Source: Arcicella aquatica
GTDB lineage: Bacteria; Bacteroidota; Bacteroidia; Cytophagales; Spirosomataceae
Direction of reading: 5' to 3'
DNA length: 64,000 bases
Assembly: GCF_034928825.1 (NCBI RefSeq)
Contig: NZ_JAYFUL010000002.1
Coordinates: 62,001-126,000, forward strand
Shown here: positions 49,691-58,682 of the stretch, piece by piece
How positions within the stretch are numbered: the first letter of the stretch is position 1
Layout: the number at the start of each line of letters is the position of its first letter
Notes under the pieces: model-generated
Seen by the model: only the letters and a program-made list of their open reading frames with translations
Databases searched by the model: none
Told to the model about the DNA's origin: nothing
Made by a program: the position numbers and the translations under genes

Positions 49691-50680
49691 CTATTTACTA
49701 ATTTCTAACATCGCTTTTAGTGCTTTCAAGGCTGGAATCCTTACTTCTTCTGGTACCTGAATTTCTGGTAATTCATAGAACATAGCGTTGTATAATTTTT
49801 CCATTGTATTCATTTTCATGTATGGGCATTCTGAACAAGCACAAGAGTTTTTCTCATTAGCTGGCGCAGGAATAAGCTTTTTATGAGGCACAGCCATTTT
49901 CATTTTATGTAAAATACCTGCTTCCGTCGCCACAATAAACTCCTGACAGTCTGATGTTTGTACAAAGCTCAACAATGCTGTAGTCGAACCCACAAAATCA
50001 GCTTGAGATAAAATAACCTCTTTACATTCTGGGTGAGCAATCAACAACGCATTAGGGTTTTCTTCTTTGGCTTTCTTTAATTTCTCTAAAGAAATATCAA
50101 TATGAACGATACAAGCACCTTCCCATAAAATCAACTCGCGGCCTGTTTTCTTGGCTACATATCGACCTAAATTAGCATCTGGGGCAAAAATAATTTGCTT
50201 ATCAGCAGGAATCGATTCTACTACTTTTACCGCATTGGATGAAGTACAGATAATATCAGTCATGGCTTTGATATCGGCCGTGCAATTAATGTAACTTACT
50301 ACTACCGCATCAGGATACTTTGCTTTAAAGGCGGCAAATTCTTCTTTGGGAGCAGCATCTGCCAAAGAACAACCCGCATTTAAGTCTGGCAAAACCACCT
50401 TTTTATTTGGGTTTAAAATTTTAGCTGTTTCGCCCATGAAATGCACCCCACAGAATACAATCATATCTGCATCTGTTTGTTCTGCCGCCTGTGCTAACCC
50501 CAAACTATCCCCTAAAAAATCTGCGATTTCCTGAATCTCAGCATCTACATAATAGTGCGCTAAGATTACCGCATTTTTTTCCTTTTTCAGTTTTAAAATT
50601 TGTTCCTTTAAATCATCTCCTTTAAAGGGCACCGAGCGACTAACATAGCCTACTCTTTGTGATTCGTCTAATAAATTCAT
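49691..50680 (-). CDS. nadA: Quinolinate synthase A
   Basis: Iron-sulfur enzyme that condenses iminoaspartate with dihydroxyacetone phosphate to quinolinate in de novo NAD synthesis. The start is taken at the ATG at 50680 (MNLLDESQRVGYVSRSVPF), giving 329 residues; the longer frame to 50731 adds an unlikely extension. The three cluster cysteines can be placed in LNAGCSLAD, the central region (CTSSNAVKV or CTADI), and CACSECPYM near the C-terminus. AHYYVDAEIQEIADFLGDSLGLAQ is the family signature. It follows nadC by 83 bp in the same orientation. Confidence 0.95.
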   Translation of the reverse strand: MNLLDESQRVGYVSRSVPFKGDDLKEQILKLKKEKNAVILAHYYVDAEIQEIADFLGDSLGLAQAAEQTDADMIVFCGVHFMGETAKILNPNKKVVLPDLNAGCSLADAAPKEEFAAFKAKYPDAVVVSYINCTADIKAMTDIICTSSNAVKVVESIPADKQIIFAPDANLGRYVAKKTGRELILWEGACIVHIDISLEKLKKAKEENPNALLIAHPECKEVILSQADFVGSTTALLSFVQTSDCQEFIVATEAGILHKMKMAVPHKKLIPAPANEKNSCACSECPYMKMNTMEKLYNAMFYELPEIQVPEEVRIPALKALKAMLEISK

Positions 50681-50763
50681 TATTAAAATTTTATACCGTA
50701 AGAAAAGACATCTTTTATTGATTGGGGACAAATTCCTCTCCTATTCACCAATCACTAATGACC

Positions 50764-51618
50764 CTAGTATGCTTTTAAACTCAAATCTAAACTATTTACA
50801 TGGTGTGTTAAAGCACCACAAGAAATATAATCTACCCCACATTCAGCATATTGTCTGACGGTTTTTTCATTGATGCCTCCAGATGCCTCCGTAGGATATT
50901 TCCCATCAATCAATCGTACGGCTTCACGCAAATCTTCAAAAGAAAAATTATCTAGCATAATTCTATGGATATTGCCTATAGCTAAAACCTCTTGAAGCTC
51001 TGTTAAGTTTCTTACTTCAATTTCTATTCTTAAATCACGGCCTGTTTCTTTCAAGTATTCATTGGCTTGGTTGATAGCATTTTTAATACCTCCAGCATAA
51101 TCAACATGGTTATCTTTAATCAAAATCATGTCGAACAAGGCATAACGATGATTTTCAGCTCCGCCTATCTTACAAGCCCACTTTTCGCAAAGTCGAAAAT
51201 TGGGTGTTGTCTTACGGGTATCTAATAATTTTGTATTTGTTCCTTCCAACAATTTTACCATTGAAGCCGTATAAGTAGCAATACCCGACATTCGCTGCAT
51301 ACAATTTAGTACTAGTCGCTCTGCCTTAAGAATAGATTGCGAAGAACCCGCAACGGTTAAAACAACTTCGCCCTTTTTAATTGCTATGCCATCTTCAAGT
51401 AATATTTGTACTTCAAGATTTTTATCTACTTCTTCAAAAATCATTGTTGCCAAAGCCACACCCGCTAAAATCCCGTCTTCTTTCACAAGCAATCTTGCTC
51501 GTCCAGTAGCAGTACTCGGAATGGTTGATAATGACGTATGGTCACCATCACCAATATCCTCGGCTAGGGCTGTTTGAATGAATTTCTTGATATATATTGG
51601 TTCTAAATAATTAAACAT
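50764..51618 (-). CDS. nadC: Nicotinate-nucleotide pyrophosphorylase (carboxylating)
   Basis: Quinolinate phosphoribosyltransferase forming nicotinate mononucleotide, 284 residues from the ATG at 51618 (MFNYLEPIYIKKFIQTALAEDIG); the upstream 16 codons of the open frame are not convincing. Substrate-binding segments include DHTSLSTIP, LNCMQRMSGIATYT, DTRKTTPNFRLCEKWACKIGGAENHR and IKDNHVDYAGG, all well kept. It precedes nadA on the minus strand; nadB is not in the window. No TGCGTA-N5-TACGCA site was seen upstream, so these genes do not appear to share the NrtR control of the salvage operon. Confidence 0.95.
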   Translation of the reverse strand: MFNYLEPIYIKKFIQTALAEDIGDGDHTSLSTIPSTATGRARLLVKEDGILAGVALATMIFEEVDKNLEVQILLEDGIAIKKGEVVLTVAGSSQSILKAERLVLNCMQRMSGIATYTASMVKLLEGTNTKLLDTRKTTPNFRLCEKWACKIGGAENHRYALFDMILIKDNHVDYAGGIKNAINQANEYLKETGRDLRIEIEVRNLTELQEVLAIGNIHRIMLDNFSFEDLREAVRLIDGKYPTEASGGINEKTVRQYAECGVDYISCGALTHHVNSLDLSLKAY

Positions 51619-51695
51619 TTCTGAGCAATTTATGAATGATGGCTCAAAAGTAAGAAATATTTTCAAACAGGCAGAACAATTATTTTAAGTCAGAA

Positions 51696-51728
51696 TTTGG
51701 AAATACCAAACAAAAAGTGATAGTTTTG
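51696..51728 (+). promoter_or_regulatory. Promoter of the small exported protein before secDF
   Basis: TTTG (51696-51699), 21 nt, TAGTTTTG (51721-51728): an exact Bacteroidota-type promoter. The start codon at 51738 is so close that the message would be almost leaderless. Confidence 0.7.
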
Positions 51729-51737
51729 TAATTCAAA

Positions 51738-52100
51738 ATGCAAAAAAATTCTCACATAGCTCGTTTGGTAAGCGTCTTTTTTATGTCGCTGGTTATTGTA
51801 TTTACCGTTTTTGGTAAAACAATCAATGCTTCACAAAGAAACCAAATAGCGGTATCTAAAGTCAAAACAGAACAAACTCAGGATAATAATACGCCTAAGC
51901 AATGTTCTATTTCAGAGCTTTCGGTCATGCAGGTTTCTGTACCTGTCAACATTGATTTTGCACAAGAATTTATTTTTAGTCCCTGCGAATTTGCTTTTTT
52001 ATCAGTACAACGCCCTATTCAAGCGGTTCAAAATTTAGCATTTCGCCTACCACATCTCGAAGTCCTCTTCGAACATTTTATCGTTACCAACGCCCCATAA
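51738..52100 (+). CDS. Hypothetical small exported or membrane-anchored protein
   Basis: A 120-residue protein I do not recognise. Residues 8-28 (ARLVSVFFMSLVIVFTVFG) form one hydrophobic helix that could be a signal peptide or anchor. The rest is polar with two Cys (PKQCSISELS and FSPCEFAFL) about 35 residues apart that could make a disulfide in the periplasm. It lies 123 bp before secDF on the same strand; a hairpin with TTTGATAG/CTATCAAA arms (52118-52138) separates them. It is coding by virtue of its promoter, clean start and good codon use. A link with protein export is possible but only positional. Confidence 0.6.
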   Translation: MQKNSHIARLVSVFFMSLVIVFTVFGKTINASQRNQIAVSKVKTEQTQDNNTPKQCSISELSVMQVSVPVNIDFAQEFIFSPCEFAFLSVQRPIQAVQNLAFRLPHLEVLFEHFIVTNAP

Positions 52101-52223
52101 TTTTTCTCGTACATATTTTTGATAGATTCCCTATCAAAGTAAAGACGTTTTGCCATGTCTGGCTAAGCTGTTACAACCCTAATCATCCGTTTATTTACTC
52201 ACAATTACTTTTTCCCTACAAAA

Positions 52224-55178
52224 ATGCGTTATAAAAGTGCCATAGTTTGGCTGACTGGAATTATTTCGGCCTTATGTCTATTTTTTCTTTCATTCACATG
52301 GAAAGCAAGCTCAGTTCGTGAAGATGCTCTTGCTTATGCTACTTCAAAATCTGGTGAATTAGATCCTGCTAAGAAAACTCACTATATTGATTCGTTGTGG
52401 AAACAACCTATCTATTTAGGCTTTACATTACAAGAAGTAACTACTTATGCATTGCATAAAGGTTTGGACTTAGAAGGTGGTCTTCATGCCGTATTAGAGG
52501 TTTCTCCAGTAGAAATCCTTCGTGCATTATCAGGCAAAAGCAATGACCCTAACTTTATCAAAGCTCTTGACCTAGCAACTACTGCACAAGCAACTTCGAC
52601 AAAAACATTCAATGATTTGTTTTATGAAGCTTTTGCAAAAATTGCTCCGAATCAAAAATTGGCAACAATTTTTGCTAATTCAATTAACCGTGAAAAATTA
52701 AATTCTAATTCTTCTGATTCACAAGTAAAAAAAGTAATTAACGACGAAATTGATGGTGCTGTTGATCGTGTTTATAAAACGATTCAAACGCGTATTGATA
52801 AATTAGGGGTTGCCAACCCGAACATTCAACGTTTGCCAGGTACCAACCGTATCCAAGTTGAATTACCAGGTGTTGATAATCCAGAACGTGCTAGAAAATT
52901 ATTATCTGCTGCTTCAAAATTAGAATTCATCGAAGTAGCTGAGATTTCAGAATGGGGTCCTGGCTTAAATAGTTTGGGCGAATATTTGACCGCAGAAGAA
53001 AAAGCTAAAAAAGCGGCTACTGCTACTAAAACTACAGCAACAGATACGACTAAAGCAAGCGGCTTAGCTAGCCAGCTATCTGGTGCAGCGAAAGTAGCCA
53101 AGAAAGATTCTGCTGCGAAAGATACTACTACAGGTTCAGCACTTACTAAACTGTTCTTGCCTTTGGATGGACAAGGAAGATCTTGGGGTGTTTTCCGTAA
53201 AGATACTGCTCGTGTAAACGAATTATTCAGACGCCCAGAAGTAAAAATCATGTTCCCTTCGGATCTTCAATTCGCTTGGAATGCAATTGGAATTCCTGCT
53301 ACAAATGGTGATGAAATTATTCCTTTTGAATTCTTGAAAAAAGCTGAAGGACAAAAAGCACCTTTAGACGGAGAAGTAATCACTGATGCATCACAGGATT
53401 TTGACCAAAATGGTCGCCCAGAAGTAACGATGAGTATGAATGGTACTGGTGCTAGAATCTGGAAAAACTTAACGGCTGCGAATGTTGGAAAACGTATTGC
53501 AATCGTATTAGATAATTACATTTATTCTGCTCCAAACATCAATGGGGAAATTGCTGGTGGTCGTTCTTCTATTTCTGGTTCATTCACAGTTGAACAAGCA
53601 AAAGATTTAGCCAATGTTATTAAATCAGGTAAGTTATCAGCGCCTACTCGTATCGTTGAAGATGCTTTTATTGGTCCTTCATTAGGTGCTGAAGCTATCA
53701 ATCAAGGATATTTCTCGATGGCATTAGGTTTGTTATTAGTCGTTGTCTTTATGATTGGCTATTATGGAAGCCCAGGATGGATGGCTAATGCTGCCCTTTT
53801 ATTCAACGTATTCTTTATTGCAGGTGTATTAGTACAAATTCAAGCGGCATTAACATTGCCAGGTATTGCGGGGGTTGTGTTAACATTAGGGATGGCCGTA
53901 GATGCCAACGTATTGATTAATGAACGTATCCGTGAGGAATTACACCAAGGAAAAGGTTTGTTAGATGCTATTAGAATTGGTTATGAAAAAGCACTTTCTG
54001 CGATTATTGATGGTAACGTAACGACCATTATTATTGGGGTTATTTTAATTATCTTCGGGTCAGGTTCTGTAAAAGGATTCGGAGTTACTTTGTGTATCGG
54101 TTTGATTACTTCAGTATTTACTGCTGTTTTCGTTTCTCATGTATTAGTAGAATGGATGGCTAAACGTGCTATCAAAGCTGGTAAAGAGAAAGACGTTACT
54201 TTTGAAACATTCATTTCAAGAGACCTTTTCAAAGGAATGAATTTCGACTTTATTGGAAAACGTAAATATTCTTATTGGTTCTCATGGGGTTTAATTGCAG
54301 TAGGTGCTATTGTATTAACTATCCAAGGTGGTTTTAACTTAGGCGTTGATTTCAAAGGTGGTCGTTCTTATGTAGTTGAATTATCTAAGCCTGTAGAAGC
54401 GGGAACCATTAAAGATGGTTTGGCTGATAGCTTTGAAGGTAAAGGCGTAGAAGTAAAAACTTTCAATGGTGATACTAAATTGAAAATTACTACTGCTTAC
54501 TTGGTTGAAGATGAGTCTATTCAGGCTAACCAAAAAGTACGCAAAGCTTTAGAGAATGGATTGAAGAAATTTGCAGATGCCAAACCTACAATTGTTTCAG
54601 AATCTAAGGTAGGTGCAACGATTGCAGATGATATTTTAAGACAGTCATTCGTTTCTATTTTCTATGCTTTAGTAGGTATCTTTATTTATATTCTATTGCG
54701 TTTCCGTAAATGGCAGTATTCATTGGGTGGTATCATCGCTCTTTTACACGATTCATTAGTGGTATTAGGAATGGTTGGTATTACTCGCTTATTCGGTTTT
54801 GAATTAGAGGTTGACCAAATCTTTATTGCTGCTATTCTGACGGTAATTGGTTACTCTATTAACGATACCGTGGTAGTATTCGACCGTATTCGTGAAGAAA
54901 TAGGCGTTGATGCAGACCTTAGTGATAAAGAATTGATGATTAAGACTATCAACCAGTCTATCAACCATACCATGAGCCGTACCGTAATGACAGCTACTAC
55001 AGTATTCTTGGTAGTAACGGTATTATTAGTATTCGGTGGAGATATTCTAAGAGGTTTCTCTTTTGCTATGTTCGTCGGTGTAATATTTGGTGCTTATTCT
55101 TCAATCTTCGTAGCTGCACCAATCGTTATCGATTTAGGTACAGGCAAGAAAAAAGTTGCCCCTGCTACAAAAGCTTAA
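52224..55178 (+). CDS. secDF: Protein translocase SecDF fusion
   Basis: A 984-residue inner-membrane protein joining SecD and SecF in one chain, as usual in Bacteroidota. SecD (about 1-640) has a first helix, a large periplasmic domain and five helices beginning GYFSMALGLLLVVVFMIGYYGSPG, with the GMAVDANVLINERIREEL motif. SecF (about 665-980) starts FDFIGKRKYSYWFSW, contains NLGVDFKGGRSYVVEL, and GYSINDTVVVFDRIREE. An Ala/Thr/Lys-rich linker (about 255-305) lies within the first periplasmic domain and is unusual for its low complexity. It uses proton motive force to help SecYEG. A terminator follows at 55189. Confidence 0.96.
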   Translation: MRYKSAIVWLTGIISALCLFFLSFTWKASSVREDALAYATSKSGELDPAKKTHYIDSLWKQPIYLGFTLQEVTTYALHKGLDLEGGLHAVLEVSPVEILRALSGKSNDPNFIKALDLATTAQATSTKTFNDLFYEAFAKIAPNQKLATIFANSINREKLNSNSSDSQVKKVINDEIDGAVDRVYKTIQTRIDKLGVANPNIQRLPGTNRIQVELPGVDNPERARKLLSAASKLEFIEVAEISEWGPGLNSLGEYLTAEEKAKKAATATKTTATDTTKASGLASQLSGAAKVAKKDSAAKDTTTGSALTKLFLPLDGQGRSWGVFRKDTARVNELFRRPEVKIMFPSDLQFAWNAIGIPATNGDEIIPFEFLKKAEGQKAPLDGEVITDASQDFDQNGRPEVTMSMNGTGARIWKNLTAANVGKRIAIVLDNYIYSAPNINGEIAGGRSSISGSFTVEQAKDLANVIKSGKLSAPTRIVEDAFIGPSLGAEAINQGYFSMALGLLLVVVFMIGYYGSPGWMANAALLFNVFFIAGVLVQIQAALTLPGIAGVVLTLGMAVDANVLINERIREELHQGKGLLDAIRIGYEKALSAIIDGNVTTIIIGVILIIFGSGSVKGFGVTLCIGLITSVFTAVFVSHVLVEWMAKRAIKAGKEKDVTFETFISRDLFKGMNFDFIGKRKYSYWFSWGLIAVGAIVLTIQGGFNLGVDFKGGRSYVVELSKPVEAGTIKDGLADSFEGKGVEVKTFNGDTKLKITTAYLVEDESIQANQKVRKALENGLKKFADAKPTIVSESKVGATIADDILRQSFVSIFYALVGIFIYILLRFRKWQYSLGGIIALLHDSLVVLGMVGITRLFGFELEVDQIFIAAILTVIGYSINDTVVVFDRIREEIGVDADLSDKELMIKTINQSINHTMSRTVMTATTVFLVVTVLLVFGGDILRGFSFAMFVGVIFGAYSSIFVAAPIVIDLGTGKKKVAPATKA

Positions 55179-55188
55179 TTTTTAATTC

Positions 55189-55227
55189 AAAAGACCTGCT
55201 AGTTTCATTACTTGCAGGTCTTTTTTT
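55189..55227 (+). terminator. Intrinsic terminator of secDF
   Basis: AAAAGACCTGC and GCAGGTCTTTT arms around a 14-nt loop, continued by further T residues, 11 nt after the secDF stop codon. Confidence 0.9.
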
Positions 55228-55401
55228 GTTTTGAGACGAAATATTCTGTATCTTCAAAGATGTTTAAACAAAATATACTTTCGTATAATTAGACATTTGT
55301 ACTTTTTTAGGAAGAAAAGCTTTTCTTTGATACAAAAAGCATATTAATCAAGTAACCAAAATCTAAAAATCACTTCAAATTCACACAAAAACTAAAACCC
55401 T

Positions 55402-56886
55402 ATGAGCAACAGTATTTGGCGTAAAAAACCTATGTCAGCATATGAAGCTGATATTAAAAATAATAAATTAAATAAAGTGCTTGGTAAATGGAGCCTTACA
55501 GCAATCGGTATCGGAGGTATCATTGGTGGAGGTATCTTCGTATTAACAGGTACTGCTGCACATTATCATGCTGGGCCTGCTTTGGCATTATCATTTGTTG
55601 TAGCAGGAATTGGTTGTGTTTTTGCTGCATTATGTTATTCTGAGTTTGCCTCAATGTTACCTGTAGAAGGTTCTGCGTATGCATATGCATACGGCACAAT
55701 GGGTGAAATTTTTGCATGGATAATTGGCTGGGGGTTAATTCTCGAATATGCCATGGGAGCAATGACCGTCGCCGTAAGTTGGTCCGGCTACTTTAATAAG
55801 CTACTGCATCTCTTCGGCATTACGATGCCATATTACTTAACCAATGACCCTTTTTCTGGTGCTCAGTATGCCATCGATAATAATATAACAGAACCCGCAT
55901 CATTTTCTTTTAACTTGCCTGCTTTCTTAATTACATGGCTTGTTACTTGGATTCTAGTAAAAGGTGTTAAAGAAGCTGCAAACACAAACAACTTAATTGT
56001 AATCCTTAAATTATCTGCTATCTTATTTGTTATCATTGTAGGTGTATTCTTTGTAAATGTGGATAACTGGCATCCATTTATTCCTGAGCCTGAAATGGTA
56101 AAACACGCAGATGGCAAGATGCAAGAAGCTTATGGTATCAAGGGTATCTTAAGTGGTGCTGCTGCTATTTTCTTTGCTTACATTGGTTTCGATGTTGTCT
56201 CTACTTCAGCAGGTGAAGCCATCAATCCTAAAAAAGATATTCCATTTGCCATTATTGCTTCTTTAGCTATCTGTACTTTATTGTACATTTTAGTTTCATT
56301 AGTACTTACTGGTATGCTTAACTACAAAGATATTACAGGCGATGCACTAAAAGCACCAGTAGCTTATGCTTTCGACCAAGTGGGACAGCCTTGGGCAGTA
56401 TTTATCATCACTACTGCTGCTACTGTAGGTTTGGTTTCTGTAATGTTGGTGATGATGCTTGGACAAACACGTGTATTCTTAGGAATGGCAAAAGATGGTT
56501 TATTACCTGATTTCTTCAGCAAAATTCACCCTACTTTCCAAACTCCTTGGAAAAGCACATTGTTAGTAGGGTTAGTAGTTTCTTTAGTAGCCTCATTTAC
56601 TCCTATTGGTGTACTAAGTGATATGACTAGCTTCGGAACACTTTTTGCCTTTGCAATGGTTTGTTTAGCGGTATTAATTTTACGTCAGCGTGAACCTAAT
56701 CGTGATCGTCCTTTCAAAACTCCTTTATTGATGTTAGTTGCTCCGCTTGGTATTATTACCAACGTAGCATTAATGTCTTTATTAGATAGCAAAGCTCAAT
56801 TGTTTGCATTTGTTTGGATGGGAATTGGACTAGTAGTATATTTTATTTACAGCAAAAGCAAAAGTAAACTCAACGAAATAGAATAA
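55402..56886 (+). CDS. APC-family amino acid permease (cationic amino acid transporter group)
   Basis: A 494-residue polytopic transporter with about twelve membrane helices. The first helix holds the glycine-rich substrate motif GIGGIIGGGIFVLTG, followed by HAGPALALSFVVAGIGCVFAALCYSEFASMLPVEGSAYAY, the signature of the YfnA/CAT branch. A cytoplasmic loop with TSAGEAINPKKDIPFAI lies near the middle, and the last helices end at the Lys-rich C-terminus. The start ATG is at 55402, after a 174-bp AT-rich gap. It is transcribed alone; the substrate amino acid is not determinable from sequence. Confidence 0.92.
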   Translation: MSNSIWRKKPMSAYEADIKNNKLNKVLGKWSLTAIGIGGIIGGGIFVLTGTAAHYHAGPALALSFVVAGIGCVFAALCYSEFASMLPVEGSAYAYAYGTMGEIFAWIIGWGLILEYAMGAMTVAVSWSGYFNKLLHLFGITMPYYLTNDPFSGAQYAIDNNITEPASFSFNLPAFLITWLVTWILVKGVKEAANTNNLIVILKLSAILFVIIVGVFFVNVDNWHPFIPEPEMVKHADGKMQEAYGIKGILSGAAAIFFAYIGFDVVSTSAGEAINPKKDIPFAIIASLAICTLLYILVSLVLTGMLNYKDITGDALKAPVAYAFDQVGQPWAVFIITTAATVGLVSVMLVMMLGQTRVFLGMAKDGLLPDFFSKIHPTFQTPWKSTLLVGLVVSLVASFTPIGVLSDMTSFGTLFAFAMVCLAVLILRQREPNRDRPFKTPLLMLVAPLGIITNVALMSLLDSKAQLFAFVWMGIGLVVYFIYSKSKSKLNEIE

Positions 56887-56914
56887 TATATTATTCTTTT
56901 AGTTTGATTTTAAG

Positions 56915-56943
56915 ACCTCACAGAAAACAAAATTCTGTGAGGT
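56915..56943 (+). terminator. Intrinsic terminator after the permease
   Basis: ACCTCACAGAA and TTCTGTGAGGT arms around a 7-nt loop, followed by TTATTTTTTT. Confidence 0.88.
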
Positions 56944-57028
56944 TTATTTTTTTATGAGTAATTTTGCGACTTGATTAGTTTTTTAGGACTGAGTTATTAT
57001 TGCTCAGTCACTTATTTATAGATTGACA

Positions 57029-58630
57029 ATGGCAACCATACAAGAAGAAATACATAAACGCCGTACTTTCGGTATTATCTCTCACCCCGATGCAGGGAAA
57101 ACTACGCTCACAGAAAAATTGCTTTTATTTGGTGGAGCTATCCAAACAGCTGGTGCAGTAAAATCAAATAAAATTAAAAAAGGAGCAACCTCCGATTTCA
57201 TGGAGATTGAGCGCCAGAGAGGTATTTCAGTTGCTACTTCGGTAATGACATTTGAGTACAATAACCTTAAAATCAACATCCTAGACACACCCGGTCACAA
57301 AGATTTTGCTGAAGATACTTATAGAACTTTAACAGCCGTTGACTCAGTAATTTTGGTTATCGACTGTGTAAAAGGGGTTGAAGAGCAAACAGAAAGACTG
57401 ATGGAAGTTTGCAGGATGAGAAATACGCCTGTAATTGTTTTCATCAATAAAATGGATAGAGAAGGGCAAAATCCTTTTGATTTATTGGATGAATTAGAAC
57501 AAAAACTGAACATCAAAGTACGTCCACTTACTTGGCCTATCAATATTGGTTCAAACTTCAAAGGTGTTTATAATATCTATGAAAAGTCGCTGAATATTTT
57601 CAATGCCAACAAAACTAAAATTGAGAAAGAAGTAGTTGCTGTTGACATCTGGTCAGAGGAATTAGATAAGAAAGTAGGAGAAAAAGATGCCAATCAATTA
57701 CGTGAAGATATTGAATTGATTGAGGGAGTTTATGGCGATTTTGACAAAAGTGTTTATCAGTCTGGTGAAGTAGCTCCTGTATTCTTTGGTTCTGCTGTTA
57801 ATAATTTTGGTGTGCAAGAATTGTTGGATACTTTTACAGAAATAGCACCAAGTACACAAGCAAGAAAAACAGACGTAAGAATTGTTGAACCAGAAGAAAA
57901 GAAGTTCACTGGTTTTATCTTTAAGATTCACGCTAATCTAGACCCTAAACACCGTGATAGAATTGCCTTCTTGAGGGTATGTTCTGGAACATTCGAACGT
58001 AATAAATTTTACAAGCACGTTCGTTTAGACAAAAATCTTCGTTTCAACAACCCATACAACTTTATGGCACAAGAAAAGGAAGTAATCGACGAAGGCTTCC
58101 CAGGTGATGTAGTGGGTTTATATGATACTGGTAACTTTAAAATTGGAGATACACTATCAGAGGGAGAAGTATTACAATACCAAGGTATCCCGAGTTTCTC
58201 GCCTGAAATATTCAAGGAATTGATGAACCTAGATCCGATGAAATCGAAACAGTTGGAAAAAGGGATTCAACAATTGACAGACGAAGGAGTAGCACAGTTA
58301 TTTGTACAACCACATTTAGGCAATAGAAAAATAGTAGGTACAGTTGGGGAACTTCAATATGAAGTAATTCAGTATCGTTTAGAACACGAATACGGTGCAA
58401 AATGTCGTTTTGATCATCGTGATATAGCTAAAGCTTGTTGGGTAACTTCAGACGACGAAAAGAAGCTAGCAGAATTTGTTCGTTTAAAGGCACAAAATAT
58501 TGCCCAAGATAAAGATGGAAATTTTGTTTTCTTGGCAGAATCTGAATGGATTTTAAGGATGAATATTCAGAATAATCCAGATATTCAATTCCACTTTACC
58601 TCAGAATTCAAGAGAGCAGTAGAAGCATAA
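57029..58630 (+). CDS. prfC: Peptide chain release factor 3
   Basis: Translational GTPase that recycles RF1 and RF2 after termination, 533 residues. The start is the ATG at 57029 (MATIQEEIHKRRTFGIISHPDAGKTTL); a TTG two codons earlier is in frame but unnecessary. GTPase motifs are G1 HPDAGKTT, G3 DTPGHKDF and G4 NKMD. Switch I contains DFMEIERQRGISVATSV as in RF3 rather than EF-G. The C-terminal domain III ends in FTSEFKRAVEA. It stands alone between terminators, convergent with the phosphohexomutase gene. Confidence 0.96.
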   Translation: MATIQEEIHKRRTFGIISHPDAGKTTLTEKLLLFGGAIQTAGAVKSNKIKKGATSDFMEIERQRGISVATSVMTFEYNNLKINILDTPGHKDFAEDTYRTLTAVDSVILVIDCVKGVEEQTERLMEVCRMRNTPVIVFINKMDREGQNPFDLLDELEQKLNIKVRPLTWPINIGSNFKGVYNIYEKSLNIFNANKTKIEKEVVAVDIWSEELDKKVGEKDANQLREDIELIEGVYGDFDKSVYQSGEVAPVFFGSAVNNFGVQELLDTFTEIAPSTQARKTDVRIVEPEEKKFTGFIFKIHANLDPKHRDRIAFLRVCSGTFERNKFYKHVRLDKNLRFNNPYNFMAQEKEVIDEGFPGDVVGLYDTGNFKIGDTLSEGEVLQYQGIPSFSPEIFKELMNLDPMKSKQLEKGIQQLTDEGVAQLFVQPHLGNRKIVGTVGELQYEVIQYRLEHEYGAKCRFDHRDIAKACWVTSDDEKKLAEFVRLKAQNIAQDKDGNFVFLAESEWILRMNIQNNPDIQFHFTSEFKRAVEA

Positions 58631-58669
58631 AACAAAAATGGCGAGAAAAAATTCTCGCCATTTTTGTTT
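58630..58669. terminator. Bidirectional terminator between prfC and the phosphohexomutase gene
   Basis: AAACAAAAATGGCGAGAA pairs perfectly with its complement around a 4-nt A-rich loop. The A-rich left and T-rich right arms allow termination in both directions. Confidence 0.9.
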
Positions 58670-58682
58670 AAATATGTGTTTA

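Noticed and set aside
49691..51618. Possible NrtR control of nadA-nadC
   Set aside because: I looked for TGCGTA-N5-TACGCA in the gaps before nadC and nadA and saw none, so the de novo genes were not added to the predicted regulon.
52826..53251. A 141-codon open frame antisense to secDF
   Set aside because: It lies opposite the low-complexity Ala/Thr/Lys linker of SecDF; the frame is open because of biased codons on the other strand, and its product has no recognisable features.
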